From: Candidatus Leptovillus affinis
GTDB lineage: Bacteria > Chloroflexota > Anaerolineae > Promineifilales > Promineifilaceae
Assembly (NCBI GenBank): GCA_016705235.1
Contig: JADIYP010000002.1
Location: forward strand, 868,001-932,000
DNA: 64,000 bases
Direction: 5' to 3'
Below the pieces are notes generated by a model. It was given only the letters and a program-made list of their open reading frames with translations, made no database searches and was not told the origin of the DNA. Positions 52,113 through 62,042 of this stretch are shown here, piece by piece; position 1 is the stretch's first letter; the number at the start of each line of letters is the position of its first letter. The position numbers and the translations under genes were made by a program.

Positions 52113-55100
52113 TCAAGGCGTAACCTCTCCCTCTGGTAAGGCCATTTGGCCCGGCTGGCTGGCGGTTGTTGGCACGGCCGTTACCGGCGTTACCAAAATT
52201 CCGCTGTTCCTGCCTGCCAGGCCAAAATTAGCCTCCACCCACGCCGGACCGGCCACCGGCAAATGGAACCTGTCGTTGGCGTTGTCTTGTGTGCCGGGCG
52301 TGTTGATGCGCAAGTTGCAGCTCTGACGCAGGGTACAAGTCCCGGCCGCTTTTTGCCGCCCCGGCCCGTCGTCCAGCGGCCAGTAAGCCGCCTCGTCAAA
52401 AAATTCGCCCGGACGGGTTAGCCAGCGCGGAACTTCGGCTTCGCCCAAAGCCCGTTCCCAGATGCGAATGTCATCCAGGCGTCCCTTGAAGTGGTACCGC
52501 TCGTCGTCTGGGCATAGACCGCCCACATAAACGCTGCTCACACAGCCTGTCGGGTTGAAATTAACCCGGCTGGTCATTATTTGGGAATCATTTTTCACGT
52601 CGGCTCCGTCCCGGTAAAGCTTGAGCTGCACCTCGCCGCTGGCCGTGATCGTAATGACGCCGGTGTAATGAATCCACTGGTTGGTGGGTATCGGCCGCCT
52701 GTCGGGCAGTTCTACCCATGCGCCGCCCGTCGCCTCGCCTTGGCGGGCCACAACCGCCACATACCCGCGCTGGTCAATAACCAGCCCGGCCCACAGGCCG
52801 ATTGTCGGCGCGGAAGGGGTGATCGGGGTGGTGGCGGTGATGGGTGTTGTTGGCGTGATAGGGGTTGTGCCGGAGATTACGGCCGTTCCCCCTGTTCCTG
52901 CCGTCGTGGGCGTGGTTCCGATTGTTCCGCCACCGCCCGTAGGTTGGTTGGCGGTCGTCAGACCCGTCCCGGTGATGTCGCCGGTTGGGTCGCCGCCCGT
53001 TCCCCCATTCGTTGTGGTGTTGGTCGTCGTGATGCCGCTCGTTGCAACGGCGGTCTCTGTGGATTGATTGGAACCTGCGGGGACAAGCGCCAGACCTTGT
53101 TCGGCCTGGATCAGGCTTTGCACGGCCGTTTTCGCATCTTTCAGCGCATCGCGGAAAGCAGTGGTCAAGGCTCCAAGCGGATCTGTTTCCACCGAAGCGG
53201 CGGCTTGCTCCACCAGGGCGTTCACCGTTGTGCCCAATCCTGCCTCGGCCGCCGGGTTGTATTGCAGCAGCGCCAGCAAGCGCTCATCCATGGTTTGCAA
53301 GCGGTCGCGGGTTGCTCCCTTCGCTTGCAAGGCAGCCTGCGAGCCAATTCCCGCATTGATTTCGGCGTCTAGCCAGCCGTTCATGTAGCTGGACCAAAAA
53401 TATAACTCGACGCGCGGCCACCGCAGCGCATCGGCTAATGCCCGGTCTACCTGCTGCTGGATGTTGGCCTGGAGCCGCGTGCGCTGCCCCTCGTCACGAA
53501 TCAGCGATTCGATATCCATGCGTCGTGCAGCCTGGACTGTTTGTTCGGCAATGGCCTGCGCCACAGCGCGCGCCAAGCCTTCAGCAATTTCCGGCGGAAT
53601 GAGCGGTTCTTCTTCGCTGCGCTGTTTCTGCTGCGCATCGGCCAATTCCTGACGGGCGGTATTCACCTCGGCGTCCAGCGAGTCCAGATACGCTTTGATA
53701 TTGCCCACAATCTGGTTGCGCAGGGCCACATTGCCCTGGGCATTACGCAGCACATCACGCGAGGCCAGGGCCGCATCTAGCTTGGCCTGGGCCACGTCAA
53801 CGTTGAAATCCACTTCTCGCTTGAGCTGCTGCCGGGCGCCCATGAGCGCCGCCTGGTACACGGCGTCGTACATGCTGATTTGCGGGCTTTGCGTGCCCAG
53901 AATGAAATCGAGGAAGGGGCCAATCCAACGCTCCAGGTTGTTTTGGCGGGCGGCGTCCAGCCCGGCCACGAACCCGGCGCGAACGGCGTCTTGCAAATGA
54001 GTGTCCAGATTATCCAGAATGGCTTCCCGCGACTGGATGTCGTTCATGATGGTGATGAGATTTTGCAGGTATTGCTGCCGGGCAAGCGTCAGGGCGGCTT
54101 CGGCGTCGGCCAGCCGTTGGCGGGCGGCGGGCACATCGGCCTGGGGCGCGTTGGCCAGAGCTGTACGGGCGGCGTCAACTTCGGCCTGGCGTTGGGTGAC
54201 TTCGGCCTGGGCCTGGGCGGCTTCTTGCTGCGCCTGGGTGGCTTGCGCATCGCCGGCTTGTGCCTGGGCCAGGTTGTTTTCGGCTTCTTGCACGGCCGTT
54301 TCCGCTTCCCGCACCGCCGCCAGATTCGCTTCGGCCGTTTGCACGTCTACCAGGGCCAACAGGGCCTGGTGTAATTGCCCGGCCTTTGGCCCGGAAAATT
54401 CATTTGTCAATTCGCCAGCCTGAGCCTGGAGGGCGCGTAGCGTGTCATCCAGTTCCCGCTGCAAAGCCGGTTCCAGACCGGTCAGGGCGGCATCCAGGTC
54501 AGCCTGGGCCTGGCCTACGGCCGCGGCAGCCGTTTCCAACGCCTCAGAAAAGCCAGAATTGGGCAGCGTGCCATTGGTCGGCGCGGCCGTACCCACTTCA
54601 GAAGTCCAGACGCGGGTCAGATTCTCTTCTGCCGCTGCCAGGCTATCCAGTCGAGTCAGGGCGCGGGCAATAGGCAGTGTAAATTGGTACGCGGAGATCA
54701 CTGCCTGCTGGCGGTCGCGCAGCGCACCGATTGGCCTGTTGGTGGGGAGGGAAGAATCCGTGTAGACCGCCTGTCCCAGCGCCAGAATAGATTGCTCCAG
54801 GTTATAGGCGTCTTCGATGCGTTTGGCCGTGGCCAGGCCAAAATCCGGCGTGACAGCGCCCGCAGCGCTTGCAGCGCTCGCAGCGCCCGTAGCGCCCACG
54901 CCGCTGTCAACCGCTGTATTGGACAGCCATTGGTTACGCGCCTGCAAGTAGGGAGCATAGAGGGCTTCCAGGGTATCTGTCCCGGTGATGACCCGCTGCA
55001 AGGCCGCCGGATCAACTTCATTCAGGCCCAAAATGCTGTAGACCAGAATTTCCGATTGGTCAACGTCGGCGGGCGGGCTGGACGCGCCAACCAGAACAAG

Positions 55101-57488
55101 CAGGGAATCGAATAATTGTTGGCGGGCGGTCTGGGTGGCGGACAGCGCCTCGCCGGCGGTGATGTCGATGGCGTTGGCTTGCTGCAAAGCGGCAATGAGT
55201 TGGGCCTGGGCAATATCCACGGTGTTGCTGACCGGGGTGAGGCTGGCGACGGTGGGGGAGAGAACTGGTGTGGGGGGAACGGCCGTTCCCCCAGGCGCGG
55301 CCTGCCCTACCAGCCATTGTTCCTCGGTGGGAATGTCGGAGACATAGACCCAGGTGGCAAAGGTCATGGCGTAGGATTCGCCGGGCGCGAGCGGTTGGGT
55401 GGGCAGGGTCATATCGGCTACGGCCGCTTCGTCGTTGATGCCGTCGAACTGTAAGGTGGTGCCAAAACGGGGCGGTGAAATTTGCCAGCTTGCGCCATAG
55501 CGACGGCCGTTCTGGGTTTGCGCCTGGCTGTCTTCGGCCAACATGGTTGAGAGCCTATCAACCAATACTTTTGTCTCCCGGTTGGGATCGGGTTCCAGCG
55601 GCCAATAGCCGATGAGCGTTTTTTCCTGCTGCAGGTCGGTGGGGACCAGGCGATAGTTCATGTCGTTCTGGATGGCTCCGGCGGCCCGAGCTTCGCGCCA
55701 TAACAGCACATCGCTGAGACGGCCGTAATAAAAATCGGAGGCCACCGGACCGTTGGCGCTGGTGTCCCAATCCGTGCCCAGAACCCAGGGGCGCGTGGGC
55801 AAACTGCTGTCTAACGCCTGGTTGACCTGCGCCGGCTCCCCCTGCTGCTGCCCATTGATGAAAACGGTGATTTCCGAGAGGGAGCTGCCTATTTTCTTGA
55901 TCACGACGGCCAGGTGCTGCCGCTGCGTGCTTTGGATGCCTTTGATGGTGGCGCGGGTGTCGCGCAGGTTCACGTGCAGCCCATCTTCGTAATAACCGAT
56001 CAGCAGGACGTTACGGCCGTCCAATTCGTGCAGGCCAATAAAATTTTGGCCGTCGTCGGTGGCGTATGGATGAATCCACATCTCCACGGTTAACGATTCC
56101 GGCGCGCCGGTGACGCCCAATTCGGCGTAATCGGTCAGGCCGTTGAACAATAAGGCGGTTTCCACAACCGGCGTTTGGGCGCTGGTTTGGGCCGCTTCAC
56201 GCCCCGTTTCATCTACCAGACTGATGCTATGCAGCGGCACTTTGTCGCCTACTTCGGTGGGGACCAAATCGAACGAAACCTTCTCGACTTGAATCACGCC
56301 ATCGGCGTTTTCAAACTGATTCAGGTGGCAGGCGATTTCAAAATAGGTTTGGTAGGCGCACGCTTTGCTGGGCGGACTATTGACATAACGCATCCCTTGT
56401 GGCAGCCGGTAAATCACCGTGTAGGTGTGTGGTTGGGTGCGGGTCAGGACGCTGGTGTCGGTGATGAGGGTGGTTGTGTCCAGGCTGTCCAGGGCGACTG
56501 TGGGCGAGATGGTGTTGTCCCAGGCCAGGATGTTGACGGTGAACGGCTCGTCGACGGCGACCAGCCCGGTTGACGCATCGACGACGACCGAGATGCCCGA
56601 ACCTGGGGAAACGGCCGTTTCGGCCACAGACGGCCGTCCCACGCTTGGCCGCCTTTCCGTAGACGTTACCGTGATCACCTGTGTATTGGTGATAGTGGTC
56701 ACTCCAGGCGCAGGAATGGCGCGCAGGGTAACGGTTGTGGTCTGCTGTGCGCCCAACGATCCCAAATTGCACCAGATGACCTCTTCTCCTTCCTCGCAGC
56801 GGCGGAATGTTGAGCCGGGCACAGTTGCTGTGGCATCCAATAAACTGTCCGGCAAACGGTACTCAAGCAGGACGTTGGTGACGGTCGTGGAGCGGGTATT
56901 GCGGATGGTGATGGTGTAAGGCGCGGCTTCCCCAATGGTCACCGTGTCCGGCGCGTCGATATTGACCGCCAAAGTCACCTGCGACAGGTAATACAACACC
57001 CCGCCGACAATCAGCGCGACCAGCAAAATCAGCAGAATGAGTGTTGTGGCCACGAAAACGCCCGGACGCGGTTCTTTGCCTGTAATTCTGATGGTAAACA
57101 CGTCCGATTCGTCAAACTGCTCGTCGGGGTTGTCTACGCCTAAAATGCGCAGCCGGAACTGGTAATCGCCTAATTGGACCGTCTCTTCATCCGGCAGATT
57201 GACGTTGACTGTGACGTTGCGGAAACCGGTATCAGCAAACGCCTGCTCTCGATCCCCGGCCAGACTCAACCAGCGGCTCCAGCGTGCGGGCGGCAGCGGC
57301 TGACCGGTCACATCGCTGAGCGGGCCTTGGATGGGGATAATTTGGGCGTCTATCCGTGCCGGACCGTTGGCTTGCCGCGTGATGTTAAATGGAATTCGGA
57401 CCGTGTCCGAATTATCGCTGGTGATGGAGAGGGTGTTGCCAGGTATTTCCGAGTTAATGAAAAACCCAATTGTTTTTTCGTCACTCAT
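52113..57488 (-). CDS. Giant membrane-anchored LamG/coiled-coil protein of the injection-system cluster
   Basis: A 1,791-residue protein: a beta-rich N-domain (1-140), one transmembrane helix (about 145-167), a DUF11/CARDB-like Ig repeat (170-270), further beta regions, LamG 1 (about 445-612), the first part of LamG 2 (about 668-730), a long insert (about 735-1555) that is mostly Ala/Gln/Glu coiled coil ending in a Thr/Gly/Pro-rich linker, the second part of LamG 2 (about 1558-1690) and a C-terminal tail. AAGGA lies seven bases before the ATG at 57488. It stands where tail-fibre genes usually sit, but the membrane helix and size point to a surface anchor or host-cell tether. Function is inferred. 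Confidence 0.75.
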   Translation of the reverse strand: MSDEKTIGFFINSEIPGNTLSITSDNSDTVRIPFNITRQANGPARIDAQIIPIQGPLSDVTGQPLPPARWSRWLSLAGDREQAFADTGFRNVTVNVNLPDEETVQLGDYQFRLRILGVDNPDEQFDESDVFTIRITGKEPRPGVFVATTLILLILLVALIVGGVLYYLSQVTLAVNIDAPDTVTIGEAAPYTITIRNTRSTTVTNVLLEYRLPDSLLDATATVPGSTFRRCEEGEEVIWCNLGSLGAQQTTTVTLRAIPAPGVTTITNTQVITVTSTERRPSVGRPSVAETAVSPGSGISVVVDASTGLVAVDEPFTVNILAWDNTISPTVALDSLDTTTLITDTSVLTRTQPHTYTVIYRLPQGMRYVNSPPSKACAYQTYFEIACHLNQFENADGVIQVEKVSFDLVPTEVGDKVPLHSISLVDETGREAAQTSAQTPVVETALLFNGLTDYAELGVTGAPESLTVEMWIHPYATDDGQNFIGLHELDGRNVLLIGYYEDGLHVNLRDTRATIKGIQSTQRQHLAVVIKKIGSSLSEITVFINGQQQGEPAQVNQALDSSLPTRPWVLGTDWDTSANGPVASDFYYGRLSDVLLWREARAAGAIQNDMNYRLVPTDLQQEKTLIGYWPLEPDPNRETKVLVDRLSTMLAEDSQAQTQNGRRYGASWQISPPRFGTTLQFDGINDEAAVADMTLPTQPLAPGESYAMTFATWVYVSDIPTEEQWLVGQAAPGGTAVPPTPVLSPTVASLTPVSNTVDIAQAQLIAALQQANAIDITAGEALSATQTARQQLFDSLLVLVGASSPPADVDQSEILVYSILGLNEVDPAALQRVITGTDTLEALYAPYLQARNQWLSNTAVDSGVGATGAASAASAAGAVTPDFGLATAKRIEDAYNLEQSILALGQAVYTDSSLPTNRPIGALRDRQQAVISAYQFTLPIARALTRLDSLAAAEENLTRVWTSEVGTAAPTNGTLPNSGFSEALETAAAAVGQAQADLDAALTGLEPALQRELDDTLRALQAQAGELTNEFSGPKAGQLHQALLALVDVQTAEANLAAVREAETAVQEAENNLAQAQAGDAQATQAQQEAAQAQAEVTQRQAEVDAARTALANAPQADVPAARQRLADAEAALTLARQQYLQNLITIMNDIQSREAILDNLDTHLQDAVRAGFVAGLDAARQNNLERWIGPFLDFILGTQSPQISMYDAVYQAALMGARQQLKREVDFNVDVAQAKLDAALASRDVLRNAQGNVALRNQIVGNIKAYLDSLDAEVNTARQELADAQQKQRSEEEPLIPPEIAEGLARAVAQAIAEQTVQAARRMDIESLIRDEGQRTRLQANIQQQVDRALADALRWPRVELYFWSSYMNGWLDAEINAGIGSQAALQAKGATRDRLQTMDERLLALLQYNPAAEAGLGTTVNALVEQAAASVETDPLGALTTAFRDALKDAKTAVQSLIQAEQGLALVPAGSNQSTETAVATSGITTTNTTTNGGTGGDPTGDITGTGLTTANQPTGGGGTIGTTPTTAGTGGTAVISGTTPITPTTPITATTPITPSAPTIGLWAGLVIDQRGYVAVVARQGEATGGAWVELPDRRPIPTNQWIHYTGVITITASGEVQLKLYRDGADVKNDSQIMTSRVNFNPTGCVSSVYVGGLCPDDERYHFKGRLDDIRIWERALGEAEVPRWLTRPGEFFDEAAYWPLDDGPGRQKAAGTCTLRQSCNLRINTPGTQDNANDRFHLPVAGPAWVEANFGLAGRNSGILVTPVTAVPTTASQPGQMALPEGEVTP

Positions 57489-57506
57489 GGTCACGTCCTT
57501 AGGTCT

Positions 57507-58136
57507 TTAGGCGCCTGAAAATCCACAGTTCTCATGATCTTGGCCGGCAAGCGCCAGGCAATGTGTGAGATAGGCGGGTTTTTGGAATTCAATGATGCGG
57601 CGAATAAAAGGAAGGTGGGGTACGGCCGTTTCCGGATAAATCACGCAAATATGAAACGGCGTATCGTCTCTCTCGAGTACTTCGAAACCGGTCAGCCCCG
57701 TAGCCACTTCCAAAAAACGGATCAGACCTTCATCTGTGCTGCGCTGCTGGGCCAGCGGAATAGCCTCGGCGACAAGCGCCCGCAGGCGATCCAGGCCGGT
57801 GGGGAAATTTTGCCGCACCAACGCCGGCCAATCCGCCTGCTGCTGCCACACCAGACCCGGCGGCTGATCTGGCGCAAGCAACGCTTCCAGGTCCACCCAA
57901 TAAGCCAGAAATACCAGGAAATCCAGCCGCGCCCGGTCCGGTTCAAAGAAGGAATCAATCGCGGTCAGCGTCGTTTCCACGCCCAACGTCAGATGAGCCA
58001 TCACACTCAGGAGCGCGCTCAGGGCATCGCGGCCATCCGGAGCCAGCGTGCGCTGAAAAATAACAGGCAGCAAACGGCCGATTGTTTCTGCCTTGGCCGC
58101 TAATTGGGCGTCCGTGAACTGGTTTGTGTCACTCAC
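57507..58136 (-). CDS. Tail protein, phage gpI-like (baseplate wedge)
   Basis: A 209-residue protein similar in layout to phage P2 gpI and eCIS tail proteins: an N-terminal helix (LAAKAETIGRLLPVIFQRTL), ALLSVMAHLTLGVETTLTAIDSFFEP, the aromatic stretch FLVFLAYWVDLEALL, and a C-terminal beta region VYPETAVPHLPFI with EFQKPAYLTHCLAL. gpI-type proteins join gpJ to the fibres, and this gene lies between the gpJ-like gene and the giant protein. The gap to the gpJ gene is 24 bp. Confidence 0.82.
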   Translation of the reverse strand: MSDTNQFTDAQLAAKAETIGRLLPVIFQRTLAPDGRDALSALLSVMAHLTLGVETTLTAIDSFFEPDRARLDFLVFLAYWVDLEALLAPDQPPGLVWQQQADWPALVRQNFPTGLDRLRALVAEAIPLAQQRSTDEGLIRFLEVATGLTGFEVLERDDTPFHICVIYPETAVPHLPFIRRIIEFQKPAYLTHCLALAGQDHENCGFSGA

Positions 58137-58160
58137 CGGCTGTGTTTCTCCATTGCCTGC

Positions 58161-61100
58161 TCATTCGTCTCCTGGCTCTGCCTCATCGACCGTATGAATA
58201 CCGGAGACAAATAACCAGTCATAGGGGATGGTAATCTTGTCCATGCCGGAGACTTTACTGCTTTCGCTGTAGGTGTCGGTGAACCTGGCAGCGCCCGTTT
58301 TGCCAGCGCCGTCACTCACAGATGTCCGGCGCAAAATGCCATGATTGCCGCCGGTCATCAAGACTTTTCCGCTGGCGGCGATGGTCCACAACGGTTCATA
58401 GGGGCGGAAGATTTGCTGGGCCACCGGTTCCGCTTCTCCGGTAGGCGATTCCACAAAATTCGGCGCGTAATCCGGCCGTTGGTCATCCAACGAGCGCATG
58501 AACGGGTCGAACACAATGGGGTCCAGGGCTGTGCTGGCTACCCAGCGCGCGCCTTCCTGGCGCAGGTTCAATTTCACCACCCCGTTCCATTCGGTGGCCG
58601 CGTATACCCATCCCCCATCAAACGTCAGCGCCCGACAGCTCCCACCGCGCCAACTTTCCGGAGACATTAATTTGCCCGAAGGTTGGCCTAGCTGCCAGCA
58701 ATAACATCCTTTGGCTACTTTGCCCTCGGCCATTAAGCCAGCCCACAAGTAGCTGTGCGGATCTTCTTGTTGGGCAGCCAAATGGCGCACATCCTCACCA
58801 TCCAGCTCTACGATGCGCCGGAAATGGCTGTCGGCGCGTCGCGCGGAGAGCGGAAGAGGCGGCGTAGACGGCAGGTTGTCCGGCGACATTTCAGCGTTGA
58901 GGGCGGTTGAGGGTGATTCAGCCAACTTGCCCCAATCTGGCGCAAGCGGCATCAGGTCGGTAATCTCCGCCAGGGTTAATTCCGGCGCAACATCCGGCAG
59001 CAAATCCGCGCCATCGCTGATGAAAACGCCGCCCCGGCTTTTGAGAGCTGCCGCCACCCGCGATTGACCGCGCTGCCCTTTGAGAACTACCAGCGAATAA
59101 ATGGCGGCTTTGATGTTGTTGGGGTTGATGGGAACCAGCGAGGGCACATCTAGCCTGGGCGGCTTTTGCCGCTGATGGCTCAGGTTAAATTCATACAATC
59201 CCTGGTCTGTGGCCAGGAGTAGAATGGTCAGGTTGGCCCGCAGCAGCCAGCCAATATCTTCAATGCCATAGTTGAAATCCGTGACTTTGGTCACTGTTTC
59301 GCCGCAATCGGTGGAGATGTATACCCTGGCTTTCACCGGGCTGTCTGGCTCATCGACGCGCGTTACCAGCGCCAGTAAGCCATCGTTATCGGGATTCGGC
59401 TCGATGGCCCATACGGTCTCGCCTGAGAATGTCCACATCAGTTCCCAGCCGTTTCCATCGTTGGTGGAGCGGTAGAGGTTGTTCTGGCTGCCGGCGTACC
59501 AGGTGCGCGGTTGGCGCCAATCGGGCGTCAGGGCGCGGATGTGGCGGTTGGGGGCGGCCACATGCAGCGTGACGTTGGCAACTTTGGTCACGCCGGGAGT
59601 CTGGGCAATGGCCTTTTCCACGCTTTCCAGGGTAAGCGAACGGCCGAATGGCCAGCCGGTGTCTTCTTCGGTCATGTCGGCGGTGTCGGGGTTGTTGTAT
59701 GGATTGATGAATTGCGCCAGGCGGTTGGTTACGGCCGTTTTCACCACCGAGGTAGCATCCGCCTGTTCATCAATCACCACGGCGGCCGTCACCGAGACTT
59801 CTTTATAGCCCACCCACTTGAGTTCGTGGCTGGTTCCCAGGGCCTGGCTGCGGTTCAAAGCCGCTTCTACGGCCGTCAGGTCAAACGTCTGGATCAAGCG
59901 GGTCAGCTCTTTCAGGCTGACATGGCGCAAAGGCTGCCCCGGTGTTTGCCCATCTGGCGTCACGGCTGCCGCCGCCAACCCCGAAGAGAGCGCCGGAATC
60001 AGCAAGACTTGCACGGTCCCCGGTTCGGCATAGGTCCATTTCATGCGTTTGGTCTGGGCGTTTACGCGAGCCAGGCCATCCGAGGCGGACTTGACAATGC
60101 GTTCATAATCACGGGTGGTCACAGCCTGGTCCTGGGCGTAGATGGCTTGCGGCCCGCGCAGCAGGCCATTGCGCAGCGTTTCCGCCTCGCGGCCGCCGTT
60201 GGCGCGCTCCGGGTTGGTGACGGTTAGGAAGTAACTGGCTGTCTGGGGGGTGTTGGATTCCTGGCTGTCTGCGGTTTGGGTAATGAGCTGGATGTGGTCC
60301 AGAACAAGGTTGAGCGATTCGGCCAATACGTTGCCCGCCGTCCCGCCGCCGTAGGCGTAGGAGACGTAGATGCAACGGCCGTTGCCCGGAACATCCGCCA
60401 AGGGTTGTGGTTCTGCGGCCAACATCTTCTGCTTGCCGCCCAAGGTGATCTCGCGCTGGGCGGCCGGGGCAAACTGCACAATTCCGGCCAACCGGTCCAG
60501 GGTATAGACGGTGTCGCTGGCGCGGCTCTGGCTGAAGTCGGAAACGGCCGTCCACAGGCGGCAGCGGTGGTGGTTGATGGTTCTGTCGTCCGGATCAAAG
60601 TCGTCCTGCGCCGGGTCCACTTCTACCCACACTTTCGGCTCGAAATTGGGGTGAAATGGGGCTACCAACGGGGCATGGGCAAGCTGCACGGCAAGCCCTG
60701 GTTTGCCCGCGCCATAACCGGCCAGTTCGTATTCAACCCAGGTGCAGTGGCGCGCTTCGATGGTGACACTGGGCAGGGGGGCGTCTGGGGTGTCGGGAAC
60801 GGCCGTGCCCACCAGCATTGTTTTGGATTCCACCGTCACAAAGATCGGCGCCTCCCCGTCATCTTTGGCCTGATCACTGGAAATGCGCGTGCCTCGGGGA
60901 ATCTCCAAAAACTGCGTCGCCCCTTCCGGCGATTCGTGCGGCAGGGCGGTAAAGGTCAACTTTACCGCCGCCGCCGATGGCGGGTATAGATTGACGCCCA
61001 ACAAACGCAAAAAAGCGACGTACACTTTTTCCGGCAGCCGGTTCATCCGGTAAATCATCTGGTCGGTGAGGAAAGCGAAGGCTTCAATCAGCACCCGGCC

Positions 61101-61220
61101 TGGATCCCCTTCCGACGCGGCGCGCCAATCGGCCTGTAGTTTGCTGTCGATGTGGTCGAGCGCCATCTCCAGCAGTTTTTCAAAATCGGTGTCGTCTAAG
61201 ACGGGTAGTTGTAGGGGCAT
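58161..61220 (-). CDS. Baseplate J-like protein fused to a beta-propeller-like C-terminus
   Basis: A 1,019-residue baseplate wedge protein. Residues 1-558 are gpJ-like: it starts PLQLPVLDDTDFEKLLEMALDHI, has EGDPGRVLIEAFAFLTDQMIYRMNRLPEKVYVAFLRLLGV and later the shell region with AQDQAVTTRDYERIVKSASDGLARV and TAAVVIDEQADATSVV. From about 558 a second region of about 460 residues begins (IRALTPDWRQPRTWYAGSQN), with Asp-box-like turns STNDGNGW and STDCGET, typical of sialidase/BNR-type beta-propellers. The normal gpJ-type protein lacks this. The propeller could face outward as a glycan- or target-binding part of the baseplate. Confidence 0.85.
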   Translation of the reverse strand: MPLQLPVLDDTDFEKLLEMALDHIDSKLQADWRAASEGDPGRVLIEAFAFLTDQMIYRMNRLPEKVYVAFLRLLGVNLYPPSAAAVKLTFTALPHESPEGATQFLEIPRGTRISSDQAKDDGEAPIFVTVESKTMLVGTAVPDTPDAPLPSVTIEARHCTWVEYELAGYGAGKPGLAVQLAHAPLVAPFHPNFEPKVWVEVDPAQDDFDPDDRTINHHRCRLWTAVSDFSQSRASDTVYTLDRLAGIVQFAPAAQREITLGGKQKMLAAEPQPLADVPGNGRCIYVSYAYGGGTAGNVLAESLNLVLDHIQLITQTADSQESNTPQTASYFLTVTNPERANGGREAETLRNGLLRGPQAIYAQDQAVTTRDYERIVKSASDGLARVNAQTKRMKWTYAEPGTVQVLLIPALSSGLAAAAVTPDGQTPGQPLRHVSLKELTRLIQTFDLTAVEAALNRSQALGTSHELKWVGYKEVSVTAAVVIDEQADATSVVKTAVTNRLAQFINPYNNPDTADMTEEDTGWPFGRSLTLESVEKAIAQTPGVTKVANVTLHVAAPNRHIRALTPDWRQPRTWYAGSQNNLYRSTNDGNGWELMWTFSGETVWAIEPNPDNDGLLALVTRVDEPDSPVKARVYISTDCGETVTKVTDFNYGIEDIGWLLRANLTILLLATDQGLYEFNLSHQRQKPPRLDVPSLVPINPNNIKAAIYSLVVLKGQRGQSRVAAALKSRGGVFISDGADLLPDVAPELTLAEITDLMPLAPDWGKLAESPSTALNAEMSPDNLPSTPPLPLSARRADSHFRRIVELDGEDVRHLAAQQEDPHSYLWAGLMAEGKVAKGCYCWQLGQPSGKLMSPESWRGGSCRALTFDGGWVYAATEWNGVVKLNLRQEGARWVASTALDPIVFDPFMRSLDDQRPDYAPNFVESPTGEAEPVAQQIFRPYEPLWTIAASGKVLMTGGNHGILRRTSVSDGAGKTGAARFTDTYSESSKVSGMDKITIPYDWLFVSGIHTVDEAEPGDE

Positions 61221-61230
61221 AAGGCTTTTC

Positions 61231-61638
61231 TCAGCTTATATTGAAACTAAAGGCCAGGGTTTCGGCGCGCTGGGTGATGCGCACCTGGTATTCGAGCTTG
61301 AGGGTGAGACGGCCGTTTTCCGGTTCCGGCATAGCGTCCAGGTGCAAAATATCTATCCGCGGTTCCCAGCGCAGCAGCGCCTGGCGCACAAAATGAATGG
61401 CCAACGCGGCCGTTGTCTCATCATTGGCCGCAAATGCCAGTTGGTGAATATCGCAGCCATAATCCGGCCGCATCACCCGTTCCCCGGGCCGCGTGGAAAG
61501 CAGCAGCAAAATCGCCTGCCGCACGGCGGCATCCCCATCAACCATTTTCAGGCGGCCTTGCGTGGGCGAAACGTGCAATCCGGGCACGCCGCTGTCCAGG
61601 TCCGGATGCGTAAAACACACAGCGAGGTTCGCGCTCAT
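61231..61638 (-). CDS. Baseplate protein GPW/gp25 family
   Basis: A 135-residue gp25/GPW-type wedge protein with lysozyme-like fold, present in all contractile tails. The core motif is AVRQAILLLLSTRPGERVMRPDYGCDIHQLAF, and the C-terminal half (ALLRWEPRIDILHLDA, LTLKLEYQVRITQ) also fits. It starts 54 bp downstream of the PAAR-position gene and ends 10 bp before the gpJ gene. Confidence 0.93.
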   Translation of the reverse strand: MSANLAVCFTHPDLDSGVPGLHVSPTQGRLKMVDGDAAVRQAILLLLSTRPGERVMRPDYGCDIHQLAFAANDETTAALAIHFVRQALLRWEPRIDILHLDAMPEPENGRLTLKLEYQVRITQRAETLAFSFNIS

Positions 61639-61692
61639 TGTTCCTTCCCTCTGTTTGTTGCTGGGCAGATTGCGCCGATGGGAGCTTGCATT

Positions 61693-62037
61693 TTACGGCC
61701 GTTCCGCCACAAAATCCTGGCCGGCATCCTTCACGATATATTGGATTGCCGAAGGCGGCGTGCCGTCCGTCAGGCCCACGATGGTATCCAGGCAGACCGC
61801 CTTGCCGTCGATGCGAATAAAATCGGAATACCCCGCCGTCGCCGCCAGGGTCAGGGAACATGGTTTGATGGTTGGCCCCACGTTGGAGCAGCCCAGAATG
61901 GTCTTTAGCTCCGGATCGCGTTTCACGAGGACCGAATCGCCGTCAATGCGCACCAGATGTTGCCGGGTGGAAATTTGCACCGCGCCGGTTCTGTGGCGGC
62001 AAATCAGCTTTGCTTTTTCTGTTAAAAACTTCATCAT
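61693..62037 (-). CDS. Small protein in the PAAR/spike-tip position
   Basis: A 114-residue protein between the VgrG-like spike and gp25, the place where eCIS clusters carry the PAAR spike tip. It is beta-rich with Cys14 (KLICRH), C50 (ILGCSNVGPT), C59 (IKPCSLT) and C81 (AVCLDTIVGLTDGTPPS). PAAR proteins often hold a metal by His/Cys; this layout is compatible, but no full PAAR signature was seen. GAGG precedes the tandem ATGs at 62037/62034. The name rests on position and size. Confidence 0.6.
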   Translation of the reverse strand: MMKFLTEKAKLICRHRTGAVQISTRQHLVRIDGDSVLVKRDPELKTILGCSNVGPTIKPCSLTLAATAGYSDFIRIDGKAVCLDTIVGLTDGTPPSAIQYIVKDAGQDFVAERP

Positions 62038-62042
62038 CCCTC

